DNA of 10,337 bases from a bacterium (lineage in GTDB: Bacteria; Elusimicrobiota; Elusimicrobia; Elusimicrobiales; UBA9959): the NCBI GenBank assembly GCA_021812825.1, contig JAKAMO010000089.1, positions 1 through 10,337 of the forward strand, read 5' to 3'. This document shows, piece by piece, positions 6,735 through 10,337 of this stretch (its first letter is position 1; each line of letters starts with the position of its first letter). The notes beneath the pieces are model-generated. The model saw only the letters and a list, made by a program, of their open reading frames with translations, had not been told where the DNA came from and searched no databases. The translations under genes and the position numbers were made by a program.

Positions 6735-8093
6735 ATGAAGAAGATGAACAGATCTATCTGCTGCATAGGCGCGGGCTACATAGGCGGGCCGACGATGGCC
6801 GCGATAGCCGACCATAACCACGACCGCAAGGTCGTGGTAGTGGACATCAACAAGAAGCGCATAGACGCCTGGAACTCGGACAGGATGCCCATCTTCGAGC
6901 CGGGGCTGGACGAGGTGGTCAAGCGCCGCCGCGGCAAGAACCTGTTCTTTTCCACCGACATCGACAAGGCCATCCGCGACTGCGATATCATCTTCGTCGG
7001 AGTGAACACTCCCACGAAGACCTTCGGCCGCGGCGCCGGCTGCGCCTCCGACCTGCAGTACTGGGAGGCTACCGCGCGCAATATCGTGAAGGTCGCCAAC
7101 CGCGATAAGATAGTGGTGGAAAAGAGCACGCTGCCGGTGCGCACCGCCGAGGCGATGGAGCATATCCTGAGCCGCCACCCGAAATACCATTTCGAGGTGC
7201 TGTCCAACCCCGAGTTCCTCGCCGAGGGCAGCGCGATCAGCGACCTCGAGAACCCGGACAGGGTGCTGATAGGCGGCCACCAGACTCCGCGCGGCAAGGC
7301 GGCTATAAAGGCCCTCGCCGAGGTGTACGCGGCCTGGGTCCCTAAGGAGCGCATCCTGACCACCAACCTGTGGTCCGCCGAGCTTTCCAAGCTGGCCGCC
7401 AACGCTATGCTGGCCCAGCGCATCAGCTCTGTGAACTCCCTGTCCGCGCTCTGCGAGGCCACCGAGGCCGACATAGACCAGGTGGCGAAGGCCATAGGCA
7501 TGGACAGCCGCATAGGCCCCAAGTTCCTGAAGACCGGCCCCGGCTTCGGCGGCTCCTGCTTCAAGAAGGACATCCTCAACCTCGTCTACATCTGCGACAG
7601 CTACGGCCTCACCGAAGTGGCCGAGTACTGGCGGCAGGTGGTGGCGATAAACGACTACCAGCAGGAGAGGCTGGTGGCGAACATCCTCAGGACCATGTTC
7701 AACACGCTGGCCAACAAGAAGCTGGCCATCTTCGGCTTCGCTTTTAAGGCGAACACCAGCGACACCCGCGAGAGCCCGGCCATAGCGATAACGAAGATGC
7801 TGGCCGCGGAGAAGGCGCAGATAGCCATAACCGACCCCAAGGCCCTGGGCCACGTGGCCGAGGATTTGGGCGAGCTGGCCTCCAGGGTGGTGACCACGGC
7901 GGACCCCTACGAGGCGGCCAGGGACGCCGACGCCATCATCCTGCTGACCGAATGGGAGCAGTTCAAGGGACTGGACTACGAGAAGCTCTACAAGGGCATG
8001 CGCAAGCCGGCCTTCCTGTTCGACGGCCGCAACATGCTGGACCACGCGAAGCTGCGCCGGATCGGCTTCGAGGTCAAGGGCGTGGGCAAATAG
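6735..8093 (+). CDS. ugd: UDP-glucose 6-dehydrogenase, animal UGDH-like
   Basis: Cytoplasmic enzyme oxidising UDP-glucose to UDP-glucuronate with two NAD+. The product has 452 residues. An N-terminal Rossmann domain carries ICCIGAGYIGGP, then VVDINKKRIDAWNSD, FEPGLDEVV, GKNLFFSTDID and NTPTKTFGRGAG. Next come EKSTLPVRTAE (129-139) and SNPEFLAEGSA with catalytic Glu160. The central helix region has LSKLAANAMLAQRISSVNSL with Lys219 and Asn223. The nucleophile is Cys275 in GFGGSCFKKD. The C-terminal UDP-binding domain has FGFAFKANTSDTRESPA, LLTEWEQFK, LDYEKLY and FLFDGRNMLD. These motifs follow animal UGDH (catalytic Cys276, Lys220, Glu161) almost residue for residue, more closely than short bacterial Ugd/TuaD types. 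It lies 32 bases after uxs and precedes an intrinsic terminator. Confidence 0.95.
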   Translation: MKKMNRSICCIGAGYIGGPTMAAIADHNHDRKVVVVDINKKRIDAWNSDRMPIFEPGLDEVVKRRRGKNLFFSTDIDKAIRDCDIIFVGVNTPTKTFGRGAGCASDLQYWEATARNIVKVANRDKIVVEKSTLPVRTAEAMEHILSRHPKYHFEVLSNPEFLAEGSAISDLENPDRVLIGGHQTPRGKAAIKALAEVYAAWVPKERILTTNLWSAELSKLAANAMLAQRISSVNSLSALCEATEADIDQVAKAIGMDSRIGPKFLKTGPGFGGSCFKKDILNLVYICDSYGLTEVAEYWRQVVAINDYQQERLVANILRTMFNTLANKKLAIFGFAFKANTSDTRESPAIAITKMLAAEKAQIAITDPKALGHVAEDLGELASRVVTTADPYEAARDADAIILLTEWEQFKGLDYEKLYKGMRKPAFLFDGRNMLDHAKLRRIGFEVKGVGK

Positions 8094-8118
8094 CCGGCCT
8101 CCGGGCGGCTGCAGGAGG

Positions 8119-8150
8119 GGGCCCCGCCTGGAAGCGGGGCCCTTCCCTTT
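8119..8150 (+). terminator. Intrinsic terminator after ugd
   Basis: A perfect 9-bp GC-rich stem (GGGCCCCGC at 8119-8127, GCGGGGCCC at 8134-8142) with the six-base loop CTGGAA is followed by TTCCCTTTT. It lies 25 bases after the ugd stop and would separate the UDP-sugar operon from gap. Confidence 0.75.
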
Positions 8151-8183
8151 TGAGGCGGGTCAAGGGAACGAAAAATCCAAATT

Positions 8184-8192
8184 TGCTACAAT
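8184..8192 (+). promoter_or_regulatory. Extended -10 promoter for gap
   Basis: TGCTACAAT (TGn plus TACAAT at 8187-8192) lies between the ugd terminator and gap. The RNA would start near 8199, giving a leader of about 60 bases. No convincing -35 is seen at 16-18 bases. The surrounding 16 bases match the divergent promoter at 4815-4830 in 13 positions. Confidence 0.6.
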
Positions 8193-8200
8193 TATTGCGT

Positions 8201-8215
8201 GGCGGCAGGGCCGCC
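8201..8215 (+). promoter_or_regulatory. 5'-terminal hairpin and A/T-rich leader of the gap mRNA
   Basis: GGCGGC-AGG-GCCGCC forms a perfect 6-bp hairpin at the predicted 5' end of the gap transcript. It is followed by an A/T-rich stretch at 8229-8246 (including the palindrome AATTTAAATT) and a strong AAGGAG ribosome site at 8245-8250, nine bases before the ATG. This layout would protect the 5' end and keep the ribosome site open; it is inferred, not shown. Confidence 0.4.
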
Positions 8216-8259
8216 GCGCTAGGTCTGCAATTTAAATTATTATTAAGGAGACCCCTAAA

Positions 8260-9312
8260 ATGGCTACTAAAATCGGTATCAACGGTTTCGGACGCATTGG
8301 CCGCCTCGTCGCGCGCGCCATTCTGGCCCGCACCGACGGCCGGCTGGAGCTGGTCGCGATCAACGACCTCACGGACGCCAAAACGAACGCCCACCTCCTT
8401 AAGTACGATTCCGTGCACGGCCGCCTGGAGCAGGAAGTGAAGGCCGTCGCCGACGACAAGATCTCCGTGGGCGGCAAGGAGATAAAGGTCTTCAAAGAGA
8501 AGGACCCGGCCGCCATACCGTGGAAGAGCGTGGGCGTGGAGATCGTAATAGAGTCCACCGGCCTGTTCACCGTCAAGAAGGACGGCGTCAACAAGAAGGG
8601 CAAGGAAGTGAAGGGCGCCGAGAACCACATCACGAAAGGCGGCGCAAAGAAGGTCATCATTTCGGCCCCGGCCGAGGGCGAGGACATAACGATAGTGATG
8701 GGCGTCAACGATTCCAAGTACGACCCGAAGGCCCACAATGTGGTCTCCAACGCCTCCTGCACCACGAACTGCCTGGCGCCGTTCACGAAGGTCATCCAGG
8801 ACAAGTGGGGCATAGAGAAGGGCCTGATGACCACGATACACGCCTACACGAACGACCAGAAGATACACGACATGGCCCACAGCGACCTGCGCCGCGCCCG
8901 CGCGGCCGCGCTGTCCATGATCCCGACCTCCACCGGCGCCGCCAAGGCGATCAGCCTGGTGATGCCCGAGCTGAAGGGCAAACTGGACGGCTTCGCTATC
9001 CGCGTGCCCACCCCGAACGTTTCCGTGGTGGACCTGACCGTGCAGCTCTCCAAGCCGGCCACCGCCGAGGAGATCAACGCCGAGCTGAAGAAGGCCGCCG
9101 AGGGCCCGCTGAAGGGCATCATGGACTACGTCGAGGAGCCGCTGGTCAGCATAGACTATAACCACTGCCCGGCGAGCTCCAGCGTGGACGCCAAGAGCAC
9201 GAAGGTCATCGGGGGGAACTTCGCGAAGGTCCTCTCCTGGTACGACAACGAGTGGGGCTATTCCAACCGCGTCGTCGACCTGGCCATGCTGATGATAAAG
9301 AAAGGGCTGTAA
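8260..9312 (+). CDS. gap: Glyceraldehyde-3-phosphate dehydrogenase, type I
   Basis: Cytoplasmic homotetrameric enzyme of glycolysis/gluconeogenesis converting glyceraldehyde-3-phosphate, phosphate and NAD+ to 1,3-bisphosphoglycerate. The 350-residue product has [17 protein letters not shown] at the N-terminus, then LVAINDLTD, whose Asp after the second strand suggests NAD rather than NADP use. The catalytic Cys167 is in [22 protein letters not shown] contains the partner His; [38 protein letters not shown] and [17 protein letters not shown] complete the family signature. It is about 15 residues longer than usual, mainly through a Lys/Gly-rich insertion near residues 105-122, before [15 protein letters not shown]. 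The start is fixed by AAGGAG at 8245-8250. It has its own promoter and is followed by a hairpin and the COG2403-like gene rather than by pgk. Confidence 0.97.
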   Translation: MATKIGINGFGRIGRLVARAILARTDGRLELVAINDLTDAKTNAHLLKYDSVHGRLEQEVKAVADDKISVGGKEIKVFKEKDPAAIPWKSVGVEIVIESTGLFTVKKDGVNKKGKEVKGAENHITKGGAKKVIISAPAEGEDITIVMGVNDSKYDPKAHNVVSNASCTTNCLAPFTKVIQDKWGIEKGLMTTIHAYTNDQKIHDMAHSDLRRARAAALSMIPTSTGAAKAISLVMPELKGKLDGFAIRVPTPNVSVVDLTVQLSKPATAEEINAELKKAAEGPLKGIMDYVEEPLVSIDYNHCPASSSVDAKSTKVIGGNFAKVLSWYDNEWGYSNRVVDLAMLMIKKGL

Positions 9313-9323
9313 TTAGAGGCTTT

Positions 9324-9373
9324 GCCGGGGGTCGGGTGGCGCCGCAAGGCGCGCGGACCCTGAGACCCCCGGC
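9324..9373 (+). terminator. Nested hairpin between gap and the COG2403-like gene (attenuator or processing element)
   Basis: A perfect 10-bp outer stem (GCCGGGGGTC at 9324-9333, GACCCCCGGC at 9364-9373) can be extended by GGG/CCC (9334-9336 with 9358-9360) across a TGA bulge. It encloses a second hairpin, GCGCC-GCAA-GGCGC (9339-9352), with a GNRA-type tetraloop. The element starts 11 bases after the gap stop. The sequence after it, GTTGTTCC, is not a proper T run, so full termination is doubtful. Partial termination, RNA processing or 3'-end protection of the gap message are alternatives. Confidence 0.5.
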
Positions 9374-9404
9374 GTTGTTCCGCAGTCAGTCAGGAGCTAC
9401 TACA

Positions 9405-10337
9405 ATGGCTAAGAAGAGAGTGCTGATCATGGGGGCCGCGGGCCGCGACTTCCATAACTTCAACGTGTTCTACCGCGACAACAGGGACTACGAGGTGGTG
9501 GCCTTCACCGCCTACCAGATCCCCAACATCGCGGGCCGCAAGTACCCGAAAGAGCTGGCCGGCAAACTGTACCCGAAGGGCATCCCGATATACGAGGAGA
9601 AGCACCTGCCCGAGCTGATAAAGAAGCTCAAGGTGGACGAGGTGGAGTTCGCCTATTCCGACGTGAACTTCAACACGCTGATGGCGAAGGCCTCGATAGC
9701 CCTGGCCGCCGGCGCGAACTTCAAGATCCTCTGCGCCGAGCAGACCTACATCGCTTCGAAGAAGCCCGTGATAGCCATCTGCGCGGTGCGCACCGGCTGC
9801 GGCAAGAGCCAGACCACCCGCGCCATCGCCAGCATGCTCAAGGAGATGGGCAAGAAGGTGGTGGCGATACGCCACCCGATGCCCTACGGCGACCTCGTGA
9901 AGCAGACCTGGCAGCGCTTCGCCACCCTCGAGGACCTGAAGACGCACGAGTGCACCATCGAGGAGATGGAGGAGTACGAGCCCCATATAGCCGCCGGCCA
10001 CGTGGTTTACGCCGGCGTGGACTACGGCGAGATCCTCAAGCGCGCCGAGAAGGAGGCCGACGTGATCCTGTGGGACGGCGGCAATAACGACGTGCCGTTC
10101 TACAAGCCGGACCTGCACATAGTGGTAACCGACCCGCTGCGCGCGGGCAACGAGGCCACCTACCACCCCGGCGCCGAGAACCTGCGCATGGCCGACGTGG
10201 TGGTCATCAACAAGGTGGACACCGCGAGCGCCAAGCAGGTAGAGGTGGTGCGCCAGAACATCCGCCAGATGAACCCGAAGGCGCAGATCATAGAGGCCGA
10301 GAGCCCGGTGACCGTGGACAACCCCGCGGCGGTGAAG
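9405..10337 (+). CDS. COG2403-type GTPase, cyclic 2,3-diphosphoglycerate synthetase-related (3' partial)
   Basis: The first 311 residues of a protein that continues past the window; relatives are about 440 long. The N-terminal Rossmann-like domain begins VLIMGAAGRDFHNFN (6-20), the hallmark of this group, with FTAYQIPNIAGR and YPKGIPIYEE after it. The nucleotide-binding domain has a Walker A-like loop AVRTGCGKS (127-135), in which the first Gly of the usual GxxxxGK[ST] is Val128; then RHPMPYG, the acidic WDGGNND (223-229), VVTDPLRAGNE, and the G4-like NKVD (269-272), which suggests GTP. The archaeal member makes cyclic 2,3-diphosphoglycerate from 2,3-diphosphoglycerate with ATP; the reaction of bacterial members is not settled as far as I know. 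AGGAG at 9392-9396, eight bases before the ATG, is a good ribosome site. No promoter is evident after gap, so readthrough from gap past the hairpin is likely. Confidence 0.82.
   Translation, partial: MAKKRVLIMGAAGRDFHNFNVFYRDNRDYEVVAFTAYQIPNIAGRKYPKELAGKLYPKGIPIYEEKHLPELIKKLKVDEVEFAYSDVNFNTLMAKASIALAAGANFKILCAEQTYIASKKPVIAICAVRTGCGKSQTTRAIASMLKEMGKKVVAIRHPMPYGDLVKQTWQRFATLEDLKTHECTIEEMEEYEPHIAAGHVVYAGVDYGEILKRAEKEADVILWDGGNNDVPFYKPDLHIVVTDPLRAGNEATYHPGAENLRMADVVVINKVDTASAKQVEVVRQNIRQMNPKAQIIEAESPVTVDNPAAVK

Noticed and set aside
6678..8045. Long open frame on the minus strand (455 codons) opposite ugd
   Set aside because: The plus strand encodes an unmistakable UDP-glucose dehydrogenase with all catalytic motifs. 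The antisense product is rich in Val, Leu, Gly, His and Ala and lacks family features.
8074..9165. Open frame of 363 codons on the minus strand opposite gap
   Set aside because: It is the shadow of gap, running through the gap leader and the ugd terminator, with no ribosome site or motif.
9390..10166. Open frame of 258 codons on the minus strand opposite the COG2403-like gene
   Set aside because: It is the antisense of a gene with clear nucleotide-binding motifs and a good ribosome site; no recognisable product.

Overview
The window comes from a GC-rich, diderm (Gram-negative-type) bacterium. The bacterial signs are Shine-Dalgarno sites, sigma70-like promoters, a phosphoglycosyl transferase of the WbaP/WcaJ kind, an O-antigen ligase/polymerase-type membrane protein and a probable outer-membrane barrel protein. 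Isoleucine ATA codons are frequent although the sequence is GC-rich, and ATT is rare. With the gene content this would fit a deep-branching lineage such as Elusimicrobiota, but that is a guess and not shown by the sequence.

Layout. (1) 1-3585, plus strand: the end of a surface-polysaccharide operon. It holds a UDP-L-FucNAc-forming 2-epimerase (FnlC/CapG/WbjD type, N-terminus outside the window), a WbuB-like GT4 glycosyltransferase and a polyprenyl-phosphate sugar-1-phosphate transferase. (2) 3607-4842, minus strand: an O-antigen ligase/polymerase-like membrane protein, converging on that operon. (3) 4815-4830: a near-palindromic divergent promoter. (4) 4841-5701, plus: an unrecognised exported protein, probably a beta-barrel. 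(5) 5694-8150, plus: a two-gene UDP-sugar operon with its own promoter and terminator, encoding UDP-glucuronate decarboxylase (UDP-xylose synthase) and a UDP-glucose 6-dehydrogenase that resembles animal UGDH. (6) 8184-9312, plus: gap (glyceraldehyde-3-phosphate dehydrogenase) with its own promoter and a structured leader. (7) 9405 to the window end, plus: the first 311 codons of a COG2403-type GTPase related to archaeal cyclic 2,3-diphosphoglycerate synthetase, separated from gap by a strong nested hairpin.

How the genes fit together. FnlC makes the donor UDP-L-FucNAc and WbuB probably transfers L-FucNAc. The WbaP-like enzyme starts the lipid-linked repeat unit, and the ligase/polymerase would polymerise it or move it to its acceptor. 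Ugd and Uxs run UDP-glucose to UDP-glucuronate to UDP-xylose, supplying two more donors. Then the region changes to central carbon metabolism (gap) plus the COG2403 protein.

Most of the window is ordinary surface-glycan biosynthesis. The points most worth a second look are the antisymmetric divergent promoter and its near-copy upstream of gap, the gap/COG2403 pairing with its intercistronic hairpin, and the animal-like Ugd next to Uxs. No tRNA, rRNA, CRISPR array or insertion sequence was recognised. No gene-free stretch exceeds 300 bases; the longest, 8094-8259, holds a terminator, a promoter and the gap leader.
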